Below are positions 18,255 through 25,671 of a stretch of DNA of 64,000 bases, piece after piece; within the stretch, counting starts at the first letter, position 1; the number at the start of each line of letters is the position of its first letter. The DNA is taken from contig JALFNN010000065.1 in NCBI GenBank assembly GCA_022774325.1, positions 1 through 64,000 on the forward strand, read 5' to 3'. Below the pieces are notes generated by a model. The model was not told the DNA's origin and searched no databases. It worked only from the letters and a program-made list of their open reading frames with translations. Position numbers and translations under genes: made by a program. Source of the stretch: a bacterium (GTDB lineage: Bacteria; Bacillota; Clostridia; Lachnospirales; Lachnospiraceae).

Positions 18255-18279
18255 CAAATGAAAAAGAATGTATTAGGAT
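18251..18279 (+). promoter_or_regulatory. Promoter of the tryptophan T-box transcript
   Basis: A perfect TTGACA (18251-18256) overlaps the symporter stop codon. TAGGAT (18274-18279) follows after 17 nt. Confidence 0.75.
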
Positions 18280-18285
18280 ATTTTC

Positions 18286-18566
18286 TATAGAATAGAAACC
18301 GTTGAGAAAGAGTAGTAGATTATCAAAGCAAGATCACAGAGAGCGGCAGGGGGTGTGATTGCCGTATGGAGCTGATAGTTGAATGGACTTTTGAGGGCAG
18401 CCTGAAATCTTTGGAGAGTATGGTATGTCGGGAACCCGACCCGTTATCAATGTGGAGTGTATGTTAGTACATGGAAGAGGACAGTCAGACTGTTGAAGTT
18501 GAGTGGTACCGCGTTAATATGAATTTATTACCGCCTCAATCCGGATAGGGTTGGGGCGCTTTTTAT
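18286..18566 (+). promoter_or_regulatory. T-box leader (probably tryptophan specific)
   Basis: This leader controls the ABC transporter operon by sensing uncharged tRNA. Seen directly: AGTAG in the 5' side of the stem I internal loop (about 18313), a T-box element GAGTGGTACCGCG at 18501-18513, and a terminator at 18532-18566. The base of stem I pairs GAAAG with CTTTT, leaving TGG (18384-18386) as the specifier directly before the 3' strand. TGG is the only tryptophan codon. The codon reading is by eye; the transporter type supports it. Confidence 0.88.
18532..18566 (+). terminator. T-box regulated terminator
   Basis: CGCCTCAATCC (18532-18542) pairs with GGGTTGGGGCG (18548-18558) around GGATA and is followed by CTTTTTA. 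The left arm overlaps the region that the T-box antiterminator would use. Confidence 0.85.
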
Positions 18567-18676
18567 TATCGTGGCAGACATGAAAGTCGTACTTCTTACT
18601 AACGAAAGCAGAATTCCGGGCATATGGAATGAAGCAAAAAGGTCAATCATTATGAAAAGAGAAGGAGACAAAAATT

Positions 18677-19684
18677 ATGAAAAAGAGAACAGTAGCAGTA
18701 ATTTTGAGCATGGCAATGGCAGTTACAATGGTGGCAGGATGTGGCGCTAAGAAAGAAAGCAGTGGCGAGAAGAGTTATACAATCGGTATTTCACAGTTCG
18801 CCGAACACGGATCTCTGGATAATTGCCGTGAAGGATTTATTGAGGGACTAAAAGAAGAGGGGATTGAAGAAGGCAAGAACCTGACGATTGAATATAAGAA
18901 TGCGGCAGCGGATATGGGAACGGCTTCCCAGATCGCGAGCAGTTTTGTTTCTGACAAGGTGGATATGATCTGTGGCATTGCGACACCAAGTGCGCAGAGC
19001 GCATACAATGCAGCAATGGATTCCGACATTCCGGTTATCTTTACAGCAGTAACGGACCCGGTTGCAGCAGAGCTTGCGGATGCAGACGGTAAACCGGTCG
19101 GTGAAGTGACAGGAACAAGCGATAAGCTGCCGGTTGAAGAGCAGCTTCGAATGATCCGAGAGGTTCTCCCGGATGCAAAGACGATCGGTATCATTTATAC
19201 AACCAGTGAAGCAAACAGTGTTTCGGCGATTGAAGAATACAAAGAAAAAGTCGGTGATTATGGTTTTGAACTGGTAGAAAAGGGAATCACGAATACATCA
19301 GAAATCGCACTGGCAGCAGATGATCTTCTGACAAAAGTAGATTGCATTTCCAATCTGACAGACAATACCGTTGTAAATTCGCTTGCAACTATTCTGGATA
19401 AAGCAAACGCAGCGAAGGTTCCGGTATTCGGAAGTGAAATCGAGCAGGTTAAGATCGGTTGTCTTGCAGCAGAAGGTCTGGATTATGTAGCGCTTGGAAA
19501 GCAGACTGGTAAGATGGCAGCTAAAGTGCTGAAAGGTGAGGCGGCAGCTTCTGAGATTAACTTTGAGACCATCGCGGAAGCAGGACTTTATCTGAATACA
19601 AAGGTTGCTGCAGATCTTGGAATTACACTTTCCGATGATCTGGTTTCCGGTGCAGTGGAAGTTTATGACAGTATTGCTGAGTAA
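18677..19684 (+). CDS. trpX: ABC transporter substrate-binding lipoprotein, TrpX-like
   Basis: A 335-residue lipoprotein with a signal peptide (MKKRTVAVILSMAMAVTMV) and lipobox VAGC, giving lipidated Cys22. The mature part fits the ABC_sub_bind (DUF534) family: YTIGISQFAEHGSLDNCREG near the start, then an Ala-rich GIATPSAQSAYNAA and GIIYTTSEANSVS. It is the first gene of a three-gene transporter behind a tryptophan T-box. This matches known TrpXYZ systems, so tryptophan or a precursor is the likely cargo. The symbol rests on context and is an inference. The start follows AGAAGGAG. Confidence 0.88.
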   Translation: MKKRTVAVILSMAMAVTMVAGCGAKKESSGEKSYTIGISQFAEHGSLDNCREGFIEGLKEEGIEEGKNLTIEYKNAAADMGTASQIASSFVSDKVDMICGIATPSAQSAYNAAMDSDIPVIFTAVTDPVAAELADADGKPVGEVTGTSDKLPVEEQLRMIREVLPDAKTIGIIYTTSEANSVSAIEEYKEKVGDYGFELVEKGITNTSEIALAADDLLTKVDCISNLTDNTVVNSLATILDKANAAKVPVFGSEIEQVKIGCLAAEGLDYVALGKQTGKMAAKVLKGEAAASEINFETIAEAGLYLNTKVAADLGITLSDDLVSGAVEVYDSIAE

Positions 19685-19756
19685 TATATTAGTATCAAGT
19701 AAAACGTTTATTGGATTAGAATTATACGATTTTGAAGAAAAGCGGGGTTTAATGGC

Positions 19757-20644
19757 ATGAGTTTTGCAGTGTCTATTCTGGAGCAGGGGCTGATCTACGG
19801 TATCCTTTCTCTGGGAATCTATATCACATATAAAATACTGGATTTTCCGGATTTGACCGTAGATGGAAGTTTTCCTCTCGGAGCGGCGGTGACAGCACTT
19901 TTGATTACGAGAGGTGTGAATCCGTACCTGACACTTGTTGCGGCATTTCTGGTTGGAGTGATCGCGGGAATCTGTACGGGACTGATTCATGTGAAATGTA
20001 AAGTGCGGGATCTGTTGTCCGGCATTATTATGATGACAGCACTCTGGAGCATCAATCTGAGAGTTGCCGGAACTGCAAATGTGCCGTTATTTTCGCAGAA
20101 AACAATTTTTAAAAATGATGTAATTGATAAAGTGGTTCCGGAAGCATTATCAAAATACAGTACTCTGATCATGATTTTGATCATTGCAATATTCTGCAAA
20201 ATTCTTTTGGATCTTTATATGAAAACTCAGTCAGGTTATCTGCTCCGTGCCGTCGGTGACAACGATAAGCTGGTGACTTCTCTGGCGAAAGATCAGGGAA
20301 ATGTGAAAATCCTCGGCCTTGCGATTGCAAATGGACTTGTAGCGCTGGCGGGATGTGTGTTTTGTCAGGAGGAGAGAGTGTTCGAAATTTCCAGTGGTAC
20401 CGGTGCTATGGTCATCGGACTTGCAAGTGTTATTATTGGTACGAGCATTTTCAAGAATCTGACATTTATGAAGACGACAACGGCAGTACTTGTAGGCTCT
20501 GTGATCTACAAGGCATGTGTGGCAATTGCGCTGAGAAGCTTTGAACCGCAGGATATGAAACTGATTACGGCAGTATTGTTCCTTGTGATTCTGGTGTTGA
20601 GTATGGAGAGAAAGAAGAAGGTGAAGAAGAATGCTGGAGCTTAG
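19757..20644 (+). CDS. trpY: ABC transporter permease, TrpY-like
   Basis: A 295-residue membrane protein with eight or so helices, of the branched-chain-type permease family (opens MSFAVSILEQGLIYGILSLG; conserved DFPDLTVDGSFPLGAAV). It transports the substrate delivered by the TrpX-like lipoprotein. It lies 72 nt after trpX and overlaps the ATPase gene by 14 nt, indicating translational coupling. The ribosome site (GCGGGG) is weak. Regulation is through the upstream T-box. Cargo assignment is by context only. Confidence 0.87.
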   Translation: MSFAVSILEQGLIYGILSLGIYITYKILDFPDLTVDGSFPLGAAVTALLITRGVNPYLTLVAAFLVGVIAGICTGLIHVKCKVRDLLSGIIMMTALWSINLRVAGTANVPLFSQKTIFKNDVIDKVVPEALSKYSTLIMILIIAIFCKILLDLYMKTQSGYLLRAVGDNDKLVTSLAKDQGNVKILGLAIANGLVALAGCVFCQEERVFEISSGTGAMVIGLASVIIGTSIFKNLTFMKTTTAVLVGSVIYKACVAIALRSFEPQDMKLITAVLFLVILVLSMERKKKVKKNAGA

Positions 20645-21404
20645 AGATATTCATAAGTATTATAATCCGGGAACCGTCAATGAAATGTGTCTTTTTCAGG
20701 ATTTTAACCTGACGATTCGCGATGGAGAATTTGTTTCGGTGGTAGGAAGCAACGGCTCAGGCAAAACTTCTATGCTGAATATTATCTGCGGAAGTATTCC
20801 GGTGGAAGCGGGAAGCATTCTGATCGACGGAAAGGATATTACCAGGGAAAAGGAATATAAAAGAAACCGGAAGATTGGAAGGGTTTATCAGAATCCGGCG
20901 ATGGGAACCTGCCCGTCCATGACGATTCTTGAAAATATGTCACTGGCGGATAATAAAGGAAAGTTCTTTGGACTGGGAAGAGGAACGAATAAAGCCAGAA
21001 TCGAGTATTATCGGGAATCTCTGGCGCAGCTTGGCCTTGGACTTGAGGATAAGATGGATGTGAAAGTGGGGTCTCTGTCAGGAGGCCAGAGACAGGCGAT
21101 GGCACTTTTGATGTCTACCATGACGCCGATTGAATTCCTGATTCTGGATGAGCATACGGCAGCGCTGGATCCGAAGACGGCGGAACTGATCATGGAACTG
21201 ACGGATAAGATCGTGAAGGAGAAGAAACTGACTACAATTATGGTGACACATAATCTCAGATATGCGGTGGAGTATGGAAACCGGCTTATTATGATGCACC
21301 AGGGTGAGTGCGTGATTGATAAGAGCGGGGAAGAGAAGGCGAAGATGCCGGTGGATGAGATATTGAAGATGTTTAATGAAATAAGTATTGAGTGTGGGAA
21401 TTAG
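20631..21404 (+). CDS. trpZ: ABC transporter ATP-binding protein, TrpZ-like
   Basis: A 257-residue ATPase. The Walker A motif is GSNGSGKTS (about residues 39-47), the signature is LSGGQRQA, and Walker B is LILDEHTAALD, with the switch His in MVTHNLRYA. The second half of Walker B reads DEHTAALD instead of the common DEPTAALD, which is known in this subfamily. It overlaps the permease gene by 14 nt and follows AAGGTGAAG. The stop codon abuts a large palindromic element at 21405. No separate terminator was recognised before that element. Confidence 0.93.
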   Translation: MLELRDIHKYYNPGTVNEMCLFQDFNLTIRDGEFVSVVGSNGSGKTSMLNIICGSIPVEAGSILIDGKDITREKEYKRNRKIGRVYQNPAMGTCPSMTILENMSLADNKGKFFGLGRGTNKARIEYYRESLAQLGLGLEDKMDVKVGSLSGGQRQAMALLMSTMTPIEFLILDEHTAALDPKTAELIMELTDKIVKEKKLTTIMVTHNLRYAVEYGNRLIMMHQGECVIDKSGEEKAKMPVDEILKMFNEISIECGN

Positions 21405-21602
21405 GGACGCCCGCGCAGATGCTCGGTAGGGATTACTCCGAGGCTGCGCTGCGGTGGAACTAGTGCACAAAACTGTAAGGGTCCGAGATGGTTGACCAAT
21501 GGGTCGCCCACCTCGGGCCCTAACATTTTTGGCACGGATTTCCACCGCGCTTCGCTTAACCTCCGTAATCCCTACCGAACATCTGCGCGGGCTGGTACTT
21601 CC
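21405..21602. repeat. Large GC-rich palindrome (MITE-like hairpin element)
   Basis: Positions 21409-21592 form one nearly continuous imperfect inverted repeat centred near 21499. The outer arms GCCCGCGCAGATG (21409-21421) and CATCTGCGCGGGC (21580-21592) are perfect, and the next 14 nt (TCGGTAGGGATTAC and its complement) also match. The arms continue with interruptions through GGTGGAA/TTCCACC to GAGATGGTTGACC/GGGTCGCCCACCTC around an AAT loop. An outer GGGA/TCCC pair adds a few bases. G+C is far above the flanks and there is no convincing coding frame. It may be a mobile miniature element or a structured RNA. Confidence 0.8.
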
Positions 21603-21641
21603 CAAGGACTCTACGTACGGTTGTTTGGGGGACGCGCGTGC

Positions 21642-21749
21642 GGGGCGAGGGCCCCTGGCGCTGGTGGGATGAGGGAGGGGAGGTTGAGGGAGAGTTTGTT
21701 GGGGCGAGGGCCCCTGGTGCTGGTGGGATGAGGGAGGGGATGGTGAGGA
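21642..21749. repeat. 59-nt tandem repeat, 1.8 copies
   Basis: Copy 1 begins at 21642 and copy 2 at 21701. The first 40 nt are identical except for one C/T change (GGGGCGAGGGCCCCTGG then GCTGGTGGGATGAGGG), after which they diverge. It is purine-rich on the plus strand, with an internal GGGCCC. The stretch 21603-21641 between this and the palindrome shows nothing else recognisable. Confidence 0.75.
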
Positions 21750-21756
21750 TAGGAAA

Positions 21757-21846
21757 GTGAATTTGAGAGAGAAGGCAAAAGAACTGAAGGCAGATATTCC
21801 GGTTATTTATCTGGTGTTGTGTGTGATTGTTAAAATCTTTAGATGA
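21757..21846 (+). pseudogene. Truncated remnant, DUF1232/YkvA-like
   Basis: A 29-codon frame starting at GTG after GGATAGGAAA reads VNLREKAKELKADIPVIYL and then breaks into an unrelated hydrophobic end and a stop. The opening resembles the start of DUF1232 (YkvA) small membrane proteins, whose conserved SPIDLIPDFIP core is absent here. It is probably a deleted gene. The call is tentative because the matching stretch is short. Confidence 0.4.
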
Positions 21847-21873
21847 ACTATTGGAGTGAAGGAGGAAGAAGAG

Positions 21874-22374
21874 ATGAGTATTAAAAATGAACCAAAGATT
21901 AAGAATCCTCTTATTGTTGCAATCAGGGAGCAGCTGGAGCACCGGGCGCTTTGGATGTATTTGCTTTGTGATGAGGCGAAGAAGAAAGGGCTGGATTCGA
22001 AGGAGTATGCGCCGGATGCGATCCGCAGATGTGGTCTTTATCAGGGAGCAAATCTGCGAAAGAAGGCAGGCGGCAGGGATTCGCTGAAGGGGCTGAAGAA
22101 AACGTTGTTTTCGAAGTTTGCACAGTGGGTTTTTGAGATGGATATCAAGCAGTGTACGGATGATCATCTGGATATTGATTTTAATTATTGTCCGCTGGTG
22201 AAAGCGTGGCAGAAGCAGGGATGTACGGATGAGGAAATCCGGGTGCTCTGTGATCATGCGATGTGTGGTGACAGGGGAATTGCGGAGAGTTTCGGATGCG
22301 AGCTGGATCTGCCCGCGACGATTGCGAATGGGGATGAGGTGTGTAAGATCCGGTTCGTGAGGAGAAAGAAATAG
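21874..22374 (+). CDS. L-2-amino-thiazoline-4-carboxylic acid hydrolase family protein
   Basis: A 166-residue soluble protein of the ATC-hydrolase family (typed after enzymes that open 2-aminothiazoline-4-carboxylate towards cysteine). The C-terminal signature is clear: DIDFNYCPLVKAWQKQGCTD, then CDHAMCGDRGIAESFGCEL. The ATG at 21874 follows AAGGAGGAAG; an upstream in-frame GTG at 21856 lies inside the ribosome site and is rejected. Most family members have no tested function, so the activity is uncertain. It sits between a palindromic element and gene remnants, suggesting an accessory locus. Confidence 0.82.
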   Translation: MSIKNEPKIKNPLIVAIREQLEHRALWMYLLCDEAKKKGLDSKEYAPDAIRRCGLYQGANLRKKAGGRDSLKGLKKTLFSKFAQWVFEMDIKQCTDDHLDIDFNYCPLVKAWQKQGCTDEEIRVLCDHAMCGDRGIAESFGCELDLPATIANGDEVCKIRFVRRKK

Positions 22375-22423
22375 AAGGAAGTCTCATGGTTGCCTGGCAC
22401 ACAGTTGCTCTACGCTTCGTAGG

Positions 22424-22452
22424 TTGCTGTTTTTTTAAATGGAAGATACAAT
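22424..22452 (+). promoter_or_regulatory. Promoter in front of the XRE remnant
   Basis: TTGCTG (22424-22429) and TACAAT (22447-22452) are spaced by 17 nt. A weak CTACG/CGTAG hairpin followed by Ts (22410-22437) overlaps it and may end the preceding gene. Confidence 0.45.
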
Positions 22453-22489
22453 AAAGCTATGAAAAAACAGCAAAGAGAGGTAAATGTAA

Positions 22490-22656
22490 ATGGGATATGT
22501 AATCGGAAAAACAAGAAAAGAACTGAGAGAAAAGAAAAAACTTACGCAGAAGGAGTATGTCCGGTCTGTGGAAATATTATTGCATCCGCAGGATTCGGGT
22601 CATTCACCTGCTGTGGAATCGTGCTACCTGAACAGGAGGCCGAGCAGCCGGAATAG
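22490..22656 (+). pseudogene. XRE-type regulator remnant with internal deletion and frameshift
   Basis: The frame starting at 22490 after AGAGAGG reads MGYVIGKTRKELREKKKLTQ, the start of a helix-turn-helix domain. In another frame, from about 22545 to 22656, the sequence reads VCPVCGNIIASAGFGSFTCC followed by GIVLPEQEAEQPE. That is the cysteine-rich C-terminal part found in some clostridial XRE regulators. The rest of the HTH is missing and the two parts are out of frame. A deletion with frameshift is the simplest reading. A promoter and ribosome site remain intact. Confidence 0.65.
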
Positions 22657-22715
22657 GATCATCAGATTATGGTCGAAACTGTGGATAATTTAAAGGATAG
22701 GGGGATTTAGAAAAA

Positions 22716-22755
22716 GCAGATGTTTCGTGTTCATACGTGGAATGTCTGTTTTTTT
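22716..22755 (+). terminator. Terminator after the XRE remnant
   Basis: GCAGATGTTTCGTG (22716-22729) can pair along its whole length with CGTGGAATGTCTGT (22736-22749) using several G-U pairs, followed by seven Ts. The wobble pairs mean it works only on the plus strand. Confidence 0.6.
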
Positions 22756-22756
22756 C

Positions 22757-22858
22757 ATGTTACTTTTCACACAGTAGCCAGCATTTACTGCGGGCTACGT
22801 GCCAAGAGCGTACATTAACTTTTTCATGTTTATATTTGGAGCAGTAAATACAAGAACA
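22757..22858. other. Structured intergenic segment with alternative hairpins
   Basis: GTAGCC-GCA (22774-22783) pairs with TGC-GGCTAC (22789-22798). Within it, GCATTTACTGC (22781-22791) can instead pair with GCAGTAAATAC (22841-22851; 10 of 11). TTTTTCATGTT occurs at both ends of the segment. No coding frame was seen. Function unknown. Confidence 0.45.
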
Positions 22859-22887
22859 TTGACTTAATCCGGGAGAAATGGTAAAAT
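22859..22887 (+). promoter_or_regulatory. nrdDG promoter
   Basis: TTGACT (22859-22864) and TAAAAT (22882-22887) are spaced by 17 nt, with a predicted start near 22895. It lies just upstream of the paired NrdR boxes. Confidence 0.72.
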
Positions 22888-22903
22888 AGAAAAGCAAAAT
22901 AAA

Positions 22904-22951
22904 GCACATAATATTGTTTTAAAATAATACAACAAACACAATATATAGTAG
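22904..22951 (+). promoter_or_regulatory. Pair of NrdR boxes upstream of nrdD
   Basis: Against the NrdR consensus ACACWATATATWGTGT, box 2 (22936-22951, ACACAATATATAGTAG) matches 14 of 16 and box 1 (22904-22919, GCACATAATATTGTTT) matches 12 of 16. The boxes start exactly 32 nt apart, about three helical turns, as expected for cooperative NrdR repression. The nrdD start is 14 nt after box 2. Confidence 0.82.
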
Positions 22952-22965
22952 AAAGGAGACGATTT

Positions 22966-25098
22966 ATGGATCTGAAGAATGTCAGAGTGATCAAGAAGGA
23001 CGGAACGAAAGAAGAATTTAATGTACAGAAAGTCGTTGTGGCTGTCAATAAATCTGCCTATCGTGCCCTGATTCAGTTTACGGAGGAAGACATTCAGTTC
23101 ATCTGCCGGTTTGTGGAAGAGAAGGTCCTTGAGCTGGGAGTGAAGGAGATTCAGATTGCCCAGATGCACAATGTGGTGGAAGGCGCTCTGGAGAAAGTGA
23201 ATCCGATCGTGGCAAAGAGTTACCGGGATTACCGGAATTATAAGCAGGATTTTGTGCACATGCTGGATGAGGTTTACCGGAAGAGCCAGTCGATCATGTA
23301 CATCGGGGATAAGGAGAACAGTAATACGGACAGTGCGCTGGTGTCTACGAAGAGAAGTCTGATTTTCAATGAATTGAACAAAGAGCTTTATAAGAAATTT
23401 TTCCTGACTGTGGAGGAGCTTCAGGCGATCCGGGAAGGGTATATTTATATTCACGATATGTCAGCGCGCAGGGATACGATGAACTGCTGCCTGTTTGATG
23501 TGAAAAATGTTCTGACCGGAGGGTTCGAGATGGGAAATCTGTGGTATAATGAACCCAAGACACTGGACACAGCCTTTGATGTGATCGGAGATATTGTGCT
23601 GAGCGCTGCAAGCCAGCAGTACGGAGGATTTACGGTGCCGAGTGTGGATGAGATCCTGGAGCCATATGCCGAGAAGTCACATAAATTACATCTTGAAAAA
23701 TATCGTTCACTGGGGCTTCCGGAAGAGGCCGCACAGGAAGTAGCGTGGAAGGATCTTGAAAAAGAGATGGAGCAGGGCTTCCAGGGATGGGAATATAAAT
23801 TCAACTCTGTTTCATCAAGCCGCGGGGACTATCCGTTCATCACCGTGACGAGTGGAACGAATATCAGTAAATATGGAAAGCTGATTACGAAAACTATGCT
23901 GGAGGTTCGCAAGAACGGTCAGGGTAAGGCCGGACATAAAAAGCCGGTATTATTCCCGAAACTTGTATTTCTGTATGATGAGAAGCTTCATGGACCGGGA
24001 GCTCCGGCGGAGGATCTGTTTGAAGCCGGGATTGAATGTTCGAGAAAAACGATGTATCCTGACTGGCTGAGCCTTACCGGAAAAGGGTATGTTCCAAGTA
24101 TGTACAAGAAATATGGGAAGATCGTAAGCCCTATGGGATGCAGGGCGTTCCTTTCACCGTGGTATGAAAGAGGCGGAATGAATCCGGCAGATGATGATGA
24201 CAAACCGGTCTTTGTCGGGCGGTTTAATATCGGGGCAGTCAGTCTGCATCTTCCGATGATCCTTGCAAAATCAAGGCAGGAGAACCGGGATTTCTTTGAA
24301 GTGCTGGATTATTATCTGGAATTGATTCGGAAGCTGCATATTCGTACCTATGATTATCTCGGCGAGCTGCGTGCGTCAACCAATCCGCTGGCATACTGTG
24401 AGGGTGGATTTTATGGCGGTCATCTGAAACCGCATGATAAGATCAAGCCACTTCTCAAATCGGCGACAGCATCCTTTGGAATCACGGCGCTGAATGAGCT
24501 GCAGCAGCTGTATAATAAAAAGTCTCTGGTGGAAGACGGGGAGTTTGCACTGGAAACATTGGAATATATCAATAAAAAGGTGCAGGAGTTCAAGAAAGAG
24601 GATGGGCATCTGTATGCGATCTACGGTACTCCGGCAGAAAATCTTTGCGGCGTTCAGGTACAGCAGTTCCGTAAGAAATACGGTATTGTGGAAAATGTTT
24701 CGGATCGTGCGTATGTGAGCAACAGTTTCCATTGCCATGTGACCGAAGATATCACTCCGATCCAGAAGCAGGATCTGGAGAATAGATTTTGGGATCTGTG
24801 CAACGGTGGAAAGATCCAGTATGTGAAATATCCGATCAATTATAACGTGGAAGCAATCAAGTCACTGGTACGCCGTGCGATGGATATGGGATTTTATGAA
24901 GGCGTAAATCTATCGCTTGCATATTGTGATGACTGCGGTCATGAAGAACTTGCGATGGATGTCTGCCCGGTATGCGGAAGTAATAATCTGACCAAGATCG
25001 ATCGGATGAATGGATATCTTTCTTATTCAAGAGTCAAAGGAGATACGCGTCTGAACGATGCGAAGATGGCGGAAATTGCGGAAAGGAAAAGTATGTAG
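22966..25098 (+). CDS. nrdD: Anaerobic (class III) ribonucleoside-triphosphate reductase
   Basis: Reduces ribonucleoside triphosphates to deoxyribonucleotides under anaerobic conditions using a glycyl radical. Domain order over 710 residues: an ATP-cone regulatory domain (residues about 5-95, VRVIKKDGTKEEFNVQKVVV), the catalytic barrel, then a C-terminal zinc site with two CxxC pairs (CDDCG and CPVCG), and the radical glycine Gly683 in RMNGYLSYSR. The common bacterial version reads RVCGYLG, so Asn replaces Cys before the radical Gly. The start follows AAAGGAG. The stop codon abuts nrdG directly. NrdR repression is predicted from the two upstream boxes. Confidence 0.96.
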   Translation: MDLKNVRVIKKDGTKEEFNVQKVVVAVNKSAYRALIQFTEEDIQFICRFVEEKVLELGVKEIQIAQMHNVVEGALEKVNPIVAKSYRDYRNYKQDFVHMLDEVYRKSQSIMYIGDKENSNTDSALVSTKRSLIFNELNKELYKKFFLTVEELQAIREGYIYIHDMSARRDTMNCCLFDVKNVLTGGFEMGNLWYNEPKTLDTAFDVIGDIVLSAASQQYGGFTVPSVDEILEPYAEKSHKLHLEKYRSLGLPEEAAQEVAWKDLEKEMEQGFQGWEYKFNSVSSSRGDYPFITVTSGTNISKYGKLITKTMLEVRKNGQGKAGHKKPVLFPKLVFLYDEKLHGPGAPAEDLFEAGIECSRKTMYPDWLSLTGKGYVPSMYKKYGKIVSPMGCRAFLSPWYERGGMNPADDDDKPVFVGRFNIGAVSLHLPMILAKSRQENRDFFEVLDYYLELIRKLHIRTYDYLGELRASTNPLAYCEGGFYGGHLKPHDKIKPLLKSATASFGITALNELQQLYNKKSLVEDGEFALETLEYINKKVQEFKKEDGHLYAIYGTPAENLCGVQVQQFRKKYGIVENVSDRAYVSNSFHCHVTEDITPIQKQDLENRFWDLCNGGKIQYVKYPINYNVEAIKSLVRRAMDMGFYEGVNLSLAYCDDCGHEELAMDVCPVCGSNNLTKIDRMNGYLSYSRVKGDTRLNDAKMAEIAERKSM

Positions 25099-25614
25099 AT
25101 GCGTTACCACAATATAACAAAAGATGATATGCTCAACGGGGACGGACTTCGGGTCGTATTGTGGGTGGCAGGCTGCAGTCACTGCTGTAAGGACTGTCAC
25201 AATCCGGTCACATGGGATCCGAACGGCGGACTTTACTTTGACGAGTCTGCAAAGGCGGAACTGTTTGAAGAATTGAAAAAGGATTATGTGAGCGGTATCA
25301 CCTTCAGCGGAGGCGATCCGCTTCATATTGCAAATGTAAATGATGTGACAGAACTGTCAAAAGAAATCCGGGAGACATTTCCGGAGAAAACAATCTGGCT
25401 GTATACGGGTTCTACGTGGGAAGAGGTACGCCGCATGGAAATCGTGAGGTATCTGGATGTGTTGGTGGACGGTGAATTTGTATTTGCCAAAAAGGATCCG
25501 CTTCTTTGTTGGAAAGGAAGCAGTAATCAAAGAGTGATCGATGTACAGAGAACACTGGCGGCAGAAACGGATACAGTGCCGGTTCTGCATTGCCCTGATT
25601 ATGATGAGAATTAG
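25099..25614 (+). CDS. nrdG: Anaerobic ribonucleotide reductase activating protein
   Basis: A radical SAM enzyme that installs the glycyl radical on NrdD. The 4Fe-4S cluster motif is C-x3-C-x2-C in GCSHCCKDCHNPVTW. The SAM-binding GG motif is ITFSGGDPL. The length of 171 residues is typical. The ATG follows the nrdD stop with no gap, so it is translationally coupled and shares the nrdD promoter and NrdR control. Confidence 0.96.
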   Translation: MRYHNITKDDMLNGDGLRVVLWVAGCSHCCKDCHNPVTWDPNGGLYFDESAKAELFEELKKDYVSGITFSGGDPLHIANVNDVTELSKEIRETFPEKTIWLYTGSTWEEVRRMEIVRYLDVLVDGEFVFAKKDPLLCWKGSSNQRVIDVQRTLAAETDTVPVLHCPDYDEN

Positions 25615-25671
25615 CAGGTTTGAAACTTGACGGGTATAGGTCGTAATAATGTGAAACAGGAGAAGAGACAG

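Noticed and set aside
21642..21749. CRISPR array
   Set aside because: Only two contiguous copies with no spacers and no cas genes in the window.
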